From contig JAQMRL010000005.1 of NCBI GenBank assembly GCA_035578175.1, positions 52,991,722-53,055,721 of the forward strand: a DNA stretch of 64,000 nucleotides, written 5' to 3'. The notes beneath the pieces are model-generated. The model was not told the origin of the DNA, searched no databases, and saw nothing but the letters and a program-made list of their open reading frames with translations. How positions within the stretch are numbered: the stretch's first letter is position 1; each line of letters begins with the position of its first letter. The position numbers and the translations under genes are program-made. Below, piece after piece: positions 35,645 through 47,900 of this stretch. The DNA is from Catonia carolina. Lineage: Eukaryota > Arthropoda > Insecta > Hemiptera > Achilidae.

Positions 35645-36257
35645 CCGGGTCATCGAGAAAGGTTTTGTCCTTAAAAAAAAAATACAGTTTAAAAACTACT
35701 GAAGGTAAAGTCATACATTTTTTATATAATAAACCGGAAATATTAAAATTTTTTGTTGGTACAAGTGTACTGGAAATTGAACAAATTGAATTAGAAAAAA
35801 CATTACATAATTCGGCAGCAACACGGTACACCTCATTTCAGTCTTCTACTGTGCCATGCCCTCAATTAAAGGTTCCCTGACTTATAAATCTGTAGGGCCG
35901 ATCCTGTGCTTTGACCTCCGAGGAATCTAGATTTGACCCCATTTGAATTTTTCTTCTTTAGGGTTATGTTAAAAACCATGTCTATAGTGAGAAGATTCAA
36001 AATGTGAATCATTTACAACAACAAAATGCTATTGCTGTTGCTTCGGTCACGTTCTATATGACACAGCGCCTGGACACAGGTCGACTATCGTTTAGATGTG
36101 TGCAGAGCAACCAACGGTGCTCATATAAAAACTTATTAAGTTGTAAAAAAATTTAATATTTTCTGTTTACAACAAAAATAAAAAAATATGACTATCTCCA
36201 ATAGTTTTAAAACTGTATTTTTTTTTTTAATTTATGCAACCTTTCTCGACAACCCAG
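35645..36257. mobile_element. inverted-repeat DNA element flanked by TA, ~613 bp
   Basis: The left end GGGTCATCGAGAAAGGTT is mirrored by AACCTTTCTCGACAACCC on the right, a ~22-bp imperfect inverted repeat. TA dinucleotides lie immediately outside both ends, as expected for Tc1/mariner-group insertions. A 71-codon frame at 35665-35880 has no recognised domain. It is probably a non-autonomous element, possibly carrying captured sequence. Confidence 0.65.
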
Positions 36258-37130
36258 TATATTACAATCATTCTAATTAATTTTAAAAATGTATTAAACA
36301 AATATCATTTTCAGAATTCTGAATATTTATGTGATAAATCTATAAATTATTGAAATTTTAAATATGAACAGGTGCAAGATACCCAACTTTTCCCCGGTTA
36401 CAGCAGGACTGAAATTAATTAATGCTCTTGTAAGAATATTTTAGTTTACATAATTTTAAATCTTAAATATAATTCTAAAACTCTCAAAAATTACTGTATT
36501 TGCCAGTATATAAGACGCACTCCCCATTTTCAAGAAGGATTTCATTCTTTAATGTCAAACTTTACATTTTTATTTTATTTATATGAAAGGATTTTTTTTT
36601 CTTTTTTTAATACAATATTATATTATATTATATTTTTAATACAATAAACAAGTATTTGTATTGCTAAATCAGTGAATTCAATCTTACCACTAAAAAAAAA
36701 TAAAAGCAGCAGACGCATGCTTCCAATTCGAGACTCAACTGAAGTTGTGTGACCACCAGAGCCGCCTTTTAAAAACTAGTAACAGCACGACTTGTTCAAA
36801 CACGTTCACATGCATGTTCAAACATTCTCTCATAGTGAGTATTACAATAGGAGATTAAATTGCAAAGAGCACGTACACATCAGGTTGGAACTTGTAAATT
36901 GCTCATGTATGTGCACTCGTACATACATGTTCATACATGTCGCTACTATAAAAGTATAAACGCATTAATATAAAATAATAGCAATAGTTGTATTCCATTT
37001 TGTTTTACTGCCTATATTTTCTTTAAAGACATAAAATTAGTGCAGTTTGATTATATAACATTAAAAAAACATTTTACATTTATAATTACAGTCAAAATTC
37101 AATTATTAATAGTAATGCTTACTATTATTA
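36258..37130. other. no recognised feature; TATTA-rich tract at 36610-36640
   Basis: AT-rich sequence with a short (TATAT)n-like tract. A less AT-rich stretch lies at 36700-36930. Nothing specific was recognised. Confidence 0.4.
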
Positions 37131-37132
37131 TT

Positions 37133-37146
37133 GGGGGGGGGGGGGG
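37133..37146. repeat. poly-G run of 14
   Basis: Fourteen consecutive G in an otherwise AT-rich region, next to a hAT terminus. Confidence 0.95.
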
Positions 37147-37164
37147 CACAAAATATTAATTAAT

Positions 37165-37256
37165 TAATTTTACTATTTGGGGTTCGTGGAGCAAAAAAGG
37201 TTGAGAATCACTGCTCTAGAGGCTCAAACTAGCTTTTCGGGTGATGACCTAAACTA
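37165..37256 (+). mobile_element. hAT terminus plus family B 3' end
   Basis: AAAAAGGTTGAGAATCACTG is a hAT-type terminal sequence (its reverse complement starts CAGTGATTCTCAACC). It is followed by CTCTAGAG (37214-37221) and then the last ~35 bp of family B (CTCAAACTAGCTTTTCGGG, TGATGACCTAAAC). CTCTAGAG is a normal part of family B, so the hAT element inserted at this octamer. Confidence 0.6.
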
Positions 37257-37261
37257 CAATG

Positions 37262-37715
37262 ACAACCGTGAAACCGTAAAAACTCAGTTGACAGAGTATT
37301 TCCCAGAAGACAAAAATGATTTCTTAAAGAGATGGGTACTGAATCCGTTTAGTGAAAACATTGTTGCCGCAGCTAAGTTATCACTTAAGATTCACGACCG
37401 GCTCATCAAAACGTCTGCCGACAAAACGTTACAACTGCGATTTGCATGTGAAAATTTAAATACATTTTGGCTTGCTTGACGACATAAATATGAAAATATA
37501 CAATACAGAATAATTACAATACAATAATATACAATACAGAAGCATTGAAAATATTAATACCTTTATCCACGTCTTATCTTTGTGAAAAGGGGTTTTCCTC
37601 TACGGTTGCTCTAAAAACTAAATATACCAATTGTATGTTATCACTCGAGAACAATTTACTTTAATATGTTTATAACGAAGATCCACGTATGAAGAAAATT
37701 GTAAATGAAAAATAA
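37262..37715 (+). pseudogene. hAT transposase C-terminal fragment (SCAND3/ZBED5-like)
   Basis: The frame 37262-37479 reads TQLTEYFPEDKNDFLKRWV, NPFSENIVAAAKLS and TLQLRFACENLNTFWL. A stop and ~70 bp of AATACA-type repeats intervene. Then a LKILIPLSTSYLCEKGFS segment follows, the conserved end of hAT transposases of the group that gave rise to SCAND3/ZBED5-like host proteins. That segment forms the hAT dimerisation region. It is interrupted and inactive. Confidence 0.7.
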
Positions 37716-37849
37716 ATGCAACAATCACATAAATAATTGATTAATGAATTTCTTTTTTTTACAAGTATGTGTACTTATTGCATGTAAAATTTTTTAAAGT
37801 AAACTTATAATAAATGATTTTTTTCATAAAATGATTAAATGATTTCATT

Positions 37850-37910
37850 ATTGTTTCGCGACCCCCTTATACTATCACCATGACCCCCAGGTTGAGGTTG
37901 AGGTTCACTG
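37850..37910 (+). mobile_element. hAT right terminus
   Basis: TTCGCGACCCCCTTATACTA leads to GTTGAGGTTGAGGTTCACTG, the end of a hAT element. TTCTAGAG (37911-37918), the target octamer in family B, follows immediately. It pairs with the terminus at 37165-37213. Confidence 0.6.
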
Positions 37911-38273
37911 TTCTAGAGGCTTTTCTACGAAAGCGAGGAGTGAGGTTTACCTTGCCTTCCTCACTGAATGGAAAAGTATGCTTATCAGCGTGCCTACTCT
38001 CTGAAAAGCATCTAGCTTCCACCCTTCAAATGATACCTTCCACTTCATTCAACGCAGGGTCTGGTTGTATAATGAAATTTATTACTCTCAGAGGGGATAA
38101 CTCAGACTAACAGTCTTTTACACCTCTAGCTCTTCTGTTCTTAAATGGTTCAGTCGTATGATTGGCTGACAATACATGTGATAACTGAATTATTTTGTAC
38201 TATTTTCTATTATATTTTTGAACTAGCAGATCGTGTGCAAATAATTTACACTTCACCAGCCTGTCATGGGCCG
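37911..38273 (-). repeat. family B repeat, minus strand, tail removed by hAT insertion
   Basis: Family B in reverse, from TTCTAGAGGCTTTTCTACGA to the head CACCAGCCTGTCATGGGC. The terminal ~40 bp tail is missing on this side of the hAT insertion. Confidence 0.75.
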
Positions 38274-38444
38274 AACCCCCAACTTATCCTAGTAAATTCT
38301 ATTTCATATCTGTTGTGGTATTTTAGAGAGTGGTAACATGGAAAAGAAAGCTATTAGGTATGTGGTTGGAGCTAACCATTTCACTTTTTGCAAATCTTTA
38401 AGGAGCTTCAATTGCTTACAGTTCCTTCACTCTACATTTCTGAG

Positions 38445-39153
38445 GTGTAAAAGAAAATACTTGAAATAAAATTTATAGGTTTTTAAAAGTTTTACAACTT
38501 TCATAATATTCACTTTTGTTGTAAAATACATATAAAGGCCGCAATCTTAATAAGTCCCATTTTTTACAGATTTTCATGAAAAGCAACAGAAAATCACTAA
38601 TTGCCGCTAAACTTAGCATTGTACAAAACATTTTTTGGAATACAAATTGTAGGTTTTTAAAAATGTTCTACGACTTTGATTATACAGTATAACATTTTTG
38701 CGCTAAAATGCACATTAAGACCACAATCTTAAAAAACCTTTATTTTCTACAAGAGCAAGGCCCCCCAAGAATTTTAGCAGATATGACACTTACCCTGTCA
38801 TGTAGAGCATAAAAAATGATGCAAATGAGGCAACTTAAAAAAAAAAAATCTGAGCCATTGAGAAAATTGCACGAATTAACGATTACTTCTGGTTGACCGA
38901 TTTTTATGAAAATATTTGTGTTAGGTCCTCTAGTGGCATACAACTTAAGTTTCAAGCTTCAACTTCATACAATTTTCCGTTCTTTAGATATTTTGTTGAA
39001 ACACACACACAGACGAAACACTAAAAATATCTTTTTTTGGACTCAGGGAGTCAGAAAACTTATATCCGATGAAAATTTAATTTTAAAAGTTCGACGTGAA
39101 AACAATAACTATTTTCCTTCAATATAATATATTCCTACAGGGCAAGAGAAAGC
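38445..39153 (+). mobile_element. family C repeat, 5'-truncated
   Basis: Diverged copy with both internal ~170-bp units, the right-hand TTGACCGATTTTTATGAAAA block, a short CA run near 39003, and the right end GGCAAGAGAAAGC. Confidence 0.72.
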
Positions 39154-39778
39154 AAAAAAAAGTTTGTCAATATAAGGTTCAATGGCTGCAACAATTTGCC
39201 TTGCTTGCAAGCAGCTGAATCTAACATATTTAAAACTATCACTAACTCTTATAACAATACGAATTATATAACATTTATTCTAACGATGTCATAAAATTAA
39301 TAATTTACAATCAAACTTGCAAGCATTTAATAATGTAATCAATAAAATATATGTTGTAAACATAAAATTCTATTAAACAAATATTTTTTTAACATTTTGG
39401 AAGTAGGTAATACAAAATGGAAGTTGTACCTTTGTGGTAGGCTAGGAGACAATCAGGTTTAGTTTTTAATTATTAAAATTTAATTAAATCTAATTACTTA
39501 CTATTTATGCTAATTAAGAAGTAATTTATGAAGGTATAATTACCGTACCTAACTTAACTGCAATAAATACATTTACTTATATAATAGAACATAATCACTC
39601 CGGAATAAAAAAAACACCCCGACCGACGCGACGCGTACATGAACACATACTAACTTACTACCCAATTATCTAACAAGTCGCAATAGATTTTGCTTACAAT
39701 AAATTAGACACAGGTGTATCCGAATTAAAAATCCGTATCTGACCGCTCAGTTTCTATTCGATATTATCTTAGCGATAG

Positions 39779-39897
39779 TATCGATTGAGCATGTATCGAT
39801 ATCGAGCTGTCACCTTCAACGAAACGATTATTCTTGTCAAAATCACTGAACAACTTGTAAGGGAGAATATGCGAATCGCATCCAATAATAGGACTAA
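39779..39897 (+). other. candidate first exon of the BTBD17-like gene
   Basis: The sequence ends AGGACTAA|GTAAGT, a perfect donor. Spliced to the acceptor at 40821-40822 the reading frame stays open. An ATG at 39869 would add ten residues before the methionine at 40824, and an earlier ATG at 39791 would add 36. An in-frame stop at 39776 closes the frame upstream. It may instead be a 5' UTR exon. No transcript evidence is available here. Confidence 0.3.
39794..39801. promoter_or_regulatory. TATCGATA motif (DRE-like), possible promoter of the BTBD17-like gene
   Basis: TATCGATA is the core of the DNA-replication-related element bound by DREF in insects, common in housekeeping promoters. It lies ~100 bp upstream of a perfect splice donor (39898) and 1.0 kb before the first supported coding exon, and a second TATCGAT lies near 39779. 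The motif is seen directly; promoter function is inferred. Confidence 0.35.
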
Positions 39898-40822
39898 GTA
39901 AGTCCGAGTTTGCTTATTTCTTATTACATATTATCTGCTGGTATTACAATAAAATGGCGTTTTGGCTGAACAGTAACAATGGTTCAAAGAAATTACCCTA
40001 TTATGTACTGCATGCATTCTTCCATTCCTGTTATGATGATTCTTATAGTACTAATATCCTCTACCAGGTGTCGACAGCTTACGGTAATATTGAGAATTGC
40101 TTCGTATTCAGTCAATGATGGAAAGGGGTTCGTAGTTCTGCAACTTTCATATCACTGGAATGTATAATACTATTAGCAACACAAAAAATAATAAATAAAA
40201 TGAACCCTGGTATTTTTTATCTATAAAATATGCTTGAAAGGGTTGTAGGAAGGTAAGAAATTAATATTATCTACCAATTATGAACGGAGCCTAATATTTT
40301 CCTGTCGTAACACTAATGTTCTATTTAGGTTTTAGTTCTCAATTTATTAATTATCTTGATCATTAAATGTTAATTTTACTTTCTTTTTACCGTATTTATC
40401 CTTGTTTATGCTGGTCCTATATTAGTAGGCAGTTAAAAAAATTATTTTACTGTTTTAAGATTCATGTATTGATTCATACATATTTAAATTACGTAAGTCA
40501 TAATTTAAATAATTAGGAACATAGACGTAATATATGAGTCTTTCATTTAGTGTTTTTACTTGTAGTGTTAAGTTTCTGTAGTTTTGTTGATTACACTGTT
40601 AAATTTCGCTTAAATAAAAATTCGTTTAGGTGTAACCTAGTAAGGAATCAACTTTTAGGTTATGTTAATTTGACAGTTCAAGTTGTCATTGTTTGAGTTA
40701 CATACCATTGTTTAATGTATGGGTATCACATGCATTAAATAATTCTTTCTTTCAAATTATTTATTTAAATTACTTACCTACTACTTAAATTGGGAAACCT
40801 TACATTCATTCATTGTTTTTAG

Positions 40823-40940
40823 GATGTTCCGGTCTGCAACAAGAGTTGGCCAGGAATATCGTCCTGATGACAAATTGGGACCAGGTGGAAGTCCTCAAGT
40901 TGATAAATCATCTTCCTCAGAAGGTGCCGGAGATATAGAA
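40823..40940 (+). CDS. BTBD17: BTBD17-like exon, N-terminus
   Basis: Acceptor TTTTTAG precedes 40823 and donor GTAAGT follows 40940. The first in-frame ATG, at 40824, gives residues 1-39, starting MFRSATRVGQEYRPDD. They are low in hydrophobic residues with a serine-rich stretch, and no signal peptide is seen. The exon begins one base before the ATG, so an upstream exon must exist in the transcript. Confidence 0.8.
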
Positions 40941-41873
40941 GTAAGTTAAATTACTATAAAACTATTCAGGCCAAACAATAGGTGTAGCTAAAGATAACCT
41001 CTTTTACTATCAAATCAATTAATATTTCAGTTTGTGTGTTCTATTATGAGTGTTTTCTTGTTTAACTATTTGATCATTAATGTTTTATTTTTATGTATTC
41101 CCATTGAATTTATTTGAACATTTAATTAGTTTTGTTTTTATATTTAATTTTTGTAAATAAAGTCCTGGACAAAATTAATGCATTATGTAAGATTTTGGGC
41201 TAAGTGCAAAAATTATAATTGTTTTTAATATGCCAAGTTCATTTTTCTTACTGTTATTGTTTGTATCATAATTTTAAGCAATGTTTAGGCGTAATTAGAG
41301 TTGTAAATTTGATTTAAGGTAATTTAATGAAAAAGATTCTGGTGGGAAACACTCACACAACTTTCTCTTGCCAATGCAAATAACCAATATAACCTAACAT
41401 TACTAATAAAACATTACAAATAAACAAAAACTAACCTCAACAAACATAACCTACTTTTAATCATGAGTGAAAGACGCAAATGAAAATAAACCTCAGTTTG
41501 GCCTAAAATTTGTAGAATTTTAAATTCTCTACAACTTTTATTATATACATTTTTGCACTAAAATGCGTATTAAAGCTGCAATCTTAAAAAACAATTTTTT
41601 TACGTGAAAACAGCCTCTCCAAGAATTTCAGCAGACATGGTGTCTAACCTACCTTGTAAAGCATAAAAAGTTTAGTAAATGAGGCGATTTAAAAAACAAT
41701 TGTAGGACCCGTTTTTGAGAAAATTGCAAAAAAGTGAAAAATTACACGAATAAACTACTACTTCCGGTTGACCGATTTTGATGAAAATGTTCGTGTCGGG
41801 ACCTCTAGTGGTATCTAACTTAAGTTTCAGGTTTCAACTGAGTACGATGTTCCGTTCTTGAGATATTTTGTTC

Positions 41874-41914
<41 letters not shown>

Positions 41915-44900
41915 CAATCGTTAAAAACATGTTTTTTGGGTTCAGGGGGTCTTAAAACATGTAGATCTTTTGAAAACTAAATTTCGAAAAATAAACATGA
42001 AAACTATACTTTCCTTCTTATATATTCGTATAGGCAAGAGAAAGTTATAAGATACTGAAATTAGCTTTAAAAACACAAAGTGTTATGTAACAAAAATGGA
42101 ATGGTTACTTACAGTATCACATGAAAGTTTTCCATATTTATTTCACACATAATGGAAAAAATTGAAAGTAAATTATTATTATGTGATTTAAAATGAATTA
42201 TTAGTAATTCAGTAACAAGTTCAGCCCCCTCTTGCCTTAATTACAGCTAGCATCCAGCGGCATTCTTCGATTCAAGTTTTGGATTTTTACCTGGTAAATT
42301 TTCTCCCATTCTTCTTTCCCCACGTGACAGGTGTTGAAGATTCACTTAATTACATTGAAAAACTCTATATTTTTTTAAGCATAACCAAAACGTGCTCAAT
42401 AAAATTGAAGTCTCGGCTGTTAGCTGGCCAGATCATACCTACTGGTTAATACCTACATTATCAAGATACTATGAAACCATTTAAAATCTTTGAAAGTGAT
42501 GCGTTAATTTTGTCCACGATTGTATTACTCCAAAGTGTGATTCACTAAGCTTCTTACACTCTTCTGATCTCTGGAAAAATAAATGAAAATGTATGCCTGT
42601 AGATAGCTGTATTAACTTGAAAGACAGAATTATTTTCAAGTGAAAAATTGTATGTAGCCTGTTTATGTGGGTTCAGTTAGTGATGAATATTTTGAAAGTA
42701 AATGTTTATACAAAATGGATTTCTAAAATATTAATTTGTTTTTGTAAACTTTTATTAATTTGTTTTGTAAAGATTAAGGTAGGTAATGAATTTAGGTCAG
42801 ATTTTTATTTCCGCGTAAGATTTCAATTTTTTTTAAAAATGGGTACTTTTTTGTTATGGAAGCGGCACTAATATAGAGGAAGTAAAAATTATTTAAACAA
42901 AATAAAAATGACTTTATTTTGACGTATTATTTTTTCGTTCTATAAAACTTTTATCAACTTCAACTATATGATTTTCACGGCTATTTTACCTGTATTCCAA
43001 GATTCTACTGCAAAAACACAAACTGCCCTGATGTAACTATTCCAATTCACAGTGGTATTATGGTTCATTCCCAACTGTTCCTCTCACCAACTGTTATCGT
43101 CATCCCCTTTGATTGGGTACTGTGCTGCTGGCTATCAAAGCATCTGACTTAGGGACAGCAGGAACCGCCAATAGTTCCGAAAGGGGCGGAAGGCCTGAGG
43201 TGGCGTACCGACAGAGGCCTTTGTCGCCAAGGCTGAGATCAATAACCGCCCCCTACCACAGCACTCTCGGCGATTATGTAAAGAGCGCTCCACTGAGCCC
43301 TGAGAGATTCAATTCCACGCTACTCTACAGCATCAACAGTTTTTCTATTTCGGCACATGACTACCGTACTCCAGCGAAGGCTCATCGATGACCCCGCAAG
43401 AGCGAAGATGATGCTTCCGCTCGTCGACTCGACACCGTAAGCTGTCGACTGGGACCTTCATCGCCCGCTGCCGCGAGCAATGCCCACAACGGTTTCGTCG
43501 ACCAAAACTTATGCTCACTGGATCCGATAAAGCAGCCATCGACCCACTATTACGAGGGAAGAAGATGACGTCTTCGCTGGATGACAACACGCCGTGTCGC
43601 CCAGCCCCTTGACCACCGTTTAAACGGCCCTTTTCAGGGCCACCAAAAAGTAAAGGTTTCAACTCGCCACTTAATGTCGCCATCCGGTGACACAACAATA
43701 AATAAACTATTGATACTAAAGGAAGTTTGCTGCAAACAAACCAAGTGACCGTACGAACGCCTATTTTCTTATTGCACAACCGAATATTGCACCTCCAACA
43801 CTGTTTTCCATTGATGAAATATAAACACTTTTCGTGTTCATTTTTACATTGTTTCAATTGCAGCATTAGTCGTTTCGATCGTAGGAAACTAACAGCTTCT
43901 TCCTCCATTTTCGGAAAGTCCTATATTAACTTTCACTAATTTCACTAATAATTACCGCACAGTATGTACGACGAAAGTGACAGTGGAACAAAATGACAGA
44001 TAAGATTAGGACGGACCAACTCAGACATGTAGCGTGTTGTTTAAGCTAATAGTTGTTTTTGCCGAGTTGTTTTAAGTCGAAGGAGGTTGATTTTCGTTTA
44101 GCATCATTCACTCATAATTGAAATTAATATAATAATAAAAATTAATGAAGTTATGTTTATTGTTATTTACATTGGCAAGAGAAATTTGTGTGCATTTCAC
44201 ACCAGTGGTTTTTTTTGTATCTTTTCTTTTAACTGAAAAGACTGTATTGGTAATCTTATGAACTTTCTTGCACAATTTTTAAATTAATCAAAGTAGTAAA
44301 TCAATCAAAGTTTATATGTTTCTGTGTGTTTTTAAAAAAAGAAAAAGAAAATGTGACTTAATTATTGTTGTAATTGTGTTCTAATTGGTTTGAGAACCAA
44401 ATTACAGATATTCATTGTGGTTTATCACAAATTTTGGAAGTTTAAGGGTTAGTAATATGCAGCTTTTATCTAAAATAAACATCAAAAGTGCCTTTGTTCT
44501 CACACAATTTTTAAAAATTTTATTTTCATGTTATTTTTTCCAACTTTATTTTCTATGATTTTTGTACAATTCCTTTGTTTAGTTTATTTTTATATGTAAA
44601 TATGAATTGTTTATTAAATTCCAACACCCCTACGTAAAAAAAATGAAATCAATTTTTGTCTAACTTCTACTGTTGGTCTATGTTATTAAATATTTAAAAG
44701 ATGGAAAGCTAAAGAAAGAACCATTGATTGTAGGAAATTGTTTTCTACAATAAAATAACTTGTTATTTATACTTTTGTTCCTGTAAAGTCAACTTTTATT
44801 CATTCTTTTGTTTACGTTCTACAGGTACTTGTGGCAGTGCATTTGTGTCAATTAATAATTTTTTCTTGTGTTTCAATTAAAAACTTCATTATATTAGTGT

Positions 44901-47900
44901 GTTAATGCAGTGGTACAAATTAAGTATTATATTTAGTTTTTGATCATTTTTTTAATGAAAAAACTGTAGTGAAGAAAATTAATAATGAATTTAACAGTTG
45001 GATATTCTACTTCAAGACTGGTACTGTAGATATTAAAAAATTTTATTCTTTTTGTTCTAAAGTTGTCATTTTCAACTGTATTGTTATATTTTCCCATAAC
45101 GGGCAGTTGGAGTGTTAAATTAATTGCACTCTATGTGTTGGTTCCAGGGCTACAAAAAATAGTTCTGTTTCTTATCACATAATCAGGCAATTATGTGACT
45201 GAATTATTTAAGAACAGAAAAGGTAGAGGTGTAAAAGACACTAGTCAGAGTTATCTCGTCTGAGAGTTATGAATTTCACTATACAGCCAGACCCTGTGGT
45301 GAATGAAGTGAAGGTATCATTTGCAGGGTGGAAAGTGAGTGCTTTTTGGAGGGCCTGGCATGCTGATAAGCATACTCTTTCAACTCAGTGAGGAAGGCAA
45401 TAGTAAACCACCTAACTCCTTGTTTTTACTTAGTAAAACCTCTAGAGGTTCAAACCAGCCTTATGGCTGTTGACCTAAACAAATATTATATTAGTTCCAG
45501 GGGTACATAAATGGTTCTGTTTCTTATCACATGGTCAGCCATTTTATTTGATTGAAGCATTTAAGAACAGAAGAGGTAGAGGGGTAAAAGGTGGACGTGT
45601 CAGAGATATCTCCTCTTAAAATGATGAATTGCATTATACAGCCAGACCCTGTGGTGAATGAAATGAAGGTGTCATTTGTAGGGTGGAAAGTAGGTGCTTT
45701 TCGAAGGGCCTGGTATGCTGATAAGCTAACTCTTCCACTCAGTGAGAAAGTCAATGGTAACCACCTCACTCCTCTTTCACTTTGTAAAGCCTCTAGAGGT
45801 TCAAATGAGCCTTTTGGCTGATGACCTAAACAACATTTGTAAATACTATGAAGAATTAACGTGTTTTTGTTAGTATAAGGTAACCTCAGAAACTAACCAA
45901 CCACGATTCTTGTTCCACCAAGACTTTCAGGAGACATGGCGCTTGTCCCATCTTGTAGAGCATAAAAAATTTAGTAAATGAGCCAATTTTTAAAAATATT
46001 GTAGGAGCAGTTTTTAAAAAAATCGTAAAAAAGTGAAAAATTGCACACGATTTACTTCGTCCAGTTGACCGATTTTAATGAAGGTATTCATGTCAGATCC
46101 CGTCGTGATATTTAACGCAAGTTCCAAGCTTCAACTTTTTATGCTGTTCCGTTCATGAGATATTTTGTTCACACACAGGTCAATCACTAAAAACATGTTA
46201 TTTGGGTTCAAGGGGTCTGAAAACGTGTATATCAGTGGATACTCGATTTTGAAAAATCGACATAAAAACAATACTTTCTTTCTGTATATACTCATATTGG
46301 GCAAGAGAAAGTAAAAATAACTATCATAAATTAACGCTTCAAAATTTTGAAGAAAGAACTGTAAGCAATTGAAGCTTTTTAAAAATAATGGTTTCTATAA
46401 GATTTTACCTTTACATATTCCCTTTTGTAATCCAGTATGGCGATATACCAGTGAGGTGATTCAGGGAAAATAATGGTTTTTAGCATTAACTTAATTATTC
46501 TTATTATCCTTTATTTTAAATTAAATATTTAAAATTTTGTATATTCATGTTAAAATTAACTTGAGTAGGCCCTACTAGTTTATGTTAAAAAGGAATTATG
46601 TGTACAAACAACAGTTGTGTTAATAATCATGAAAAATATATTACTGTTTGAATACATCTTGTTATGAAATATACAGAATTGATTAAGTCCTTATCGTGTT
46701 AACTTACACTGACTCACCTATTTTATAGTATTATTATTCAAGGCATTACGTCATTAGTGTAAAATTCTAGTGGACAAAGAAAGAAAATTTTTCCCAATAA
46801 AATGGTATGACTCATTGAAATATTATGGCATTTTATTAAGCTTTTTTTGTAATTTCTGATATTCATATATTATAAAATAAAATACTAGTTAGTATTTAGT
46901 GTATTCGAGTATTTCACATTAAGTAAGGAAATCGTTCGTAGGTTTATTATGAAATTTTAATCATAAATTTTTAATAAAAGTATTTGTGCAGCCTACTGAT
47001 TCTTGAGTCTAAAATTTTTTTGAGTATTCATAAAATGCAAAGCTGAAATTAGTAAATGGTTGTAAAACTGGCCTAAGTTTATTGTATTTTGTTCAGTGAA
47101 CTTATTTTTATGCTACATCCTAGGCTGTGGTATGATTTAATTACTAGCATGCCCCACACGGCTTCGCACGCAAAACCTGTGCAGGGCCTCATCAATGTTT
47201 TAAAATGCATATGTAATAGAAACTGTGAAGCTGCTAGATCGACTGTATACTCCAACATATGTACATGCACATGCACACATACACAAATTTGATAAACTCC
47301 CCCGCGTATGTCTCTTGTTAGTCTTTATACATAAATGTACGGTCTTCAACAATAGTACACACACAGGCGCATGTGCGCACACACACAAAACGACGTTTTG
47401 ATAATTTCCCCCGCGTACGTCTCTCACCATTATCAAACCCCTTCATCTACTTCAACAGCAATATGTACTCACATGTACACATGCACACACATACATATTT
47501 ATGAAAATCTTCATTAGGGCCCTTAAAGTTAGCATTTTTGAAAATTAAAACATGAAATGTTGCTGTGAATATAAATACGAATATGCTGTAAAATTTCATG
47601 AAAATTGTTTAGTAGTTTTGGAAATTAGCCTGCGCAAAAAAAAACATGCTTTGTCTTTATAATATTAGTATAGATTTGCAGACTCTGTCCAATATTTTCG
47701 TACTAAGGCTATAAAATTGTTATTGCAGATATTTTTACAGTAAATTAAAATTCTTGAAAGTACTTTCCATGGCCGAAAACACATCGCTGTCAGCTCTTTT
47801 CCTGGTGTGCTGTTCAGATTCTGCACTATAGCCCTTTGAACTGAAGTATATTTGTCCCAAAATGATTTCCTCACTGGTTCCTTTTGAACTTTGGGAAGAG

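Noticed and set aside
43113..43391. 92-codon plus-strand frame in the GC-rich block as a host gene
   Set aside because: No domain, no splice signals and no similarity are visible. High GC alone makes long frames likely.
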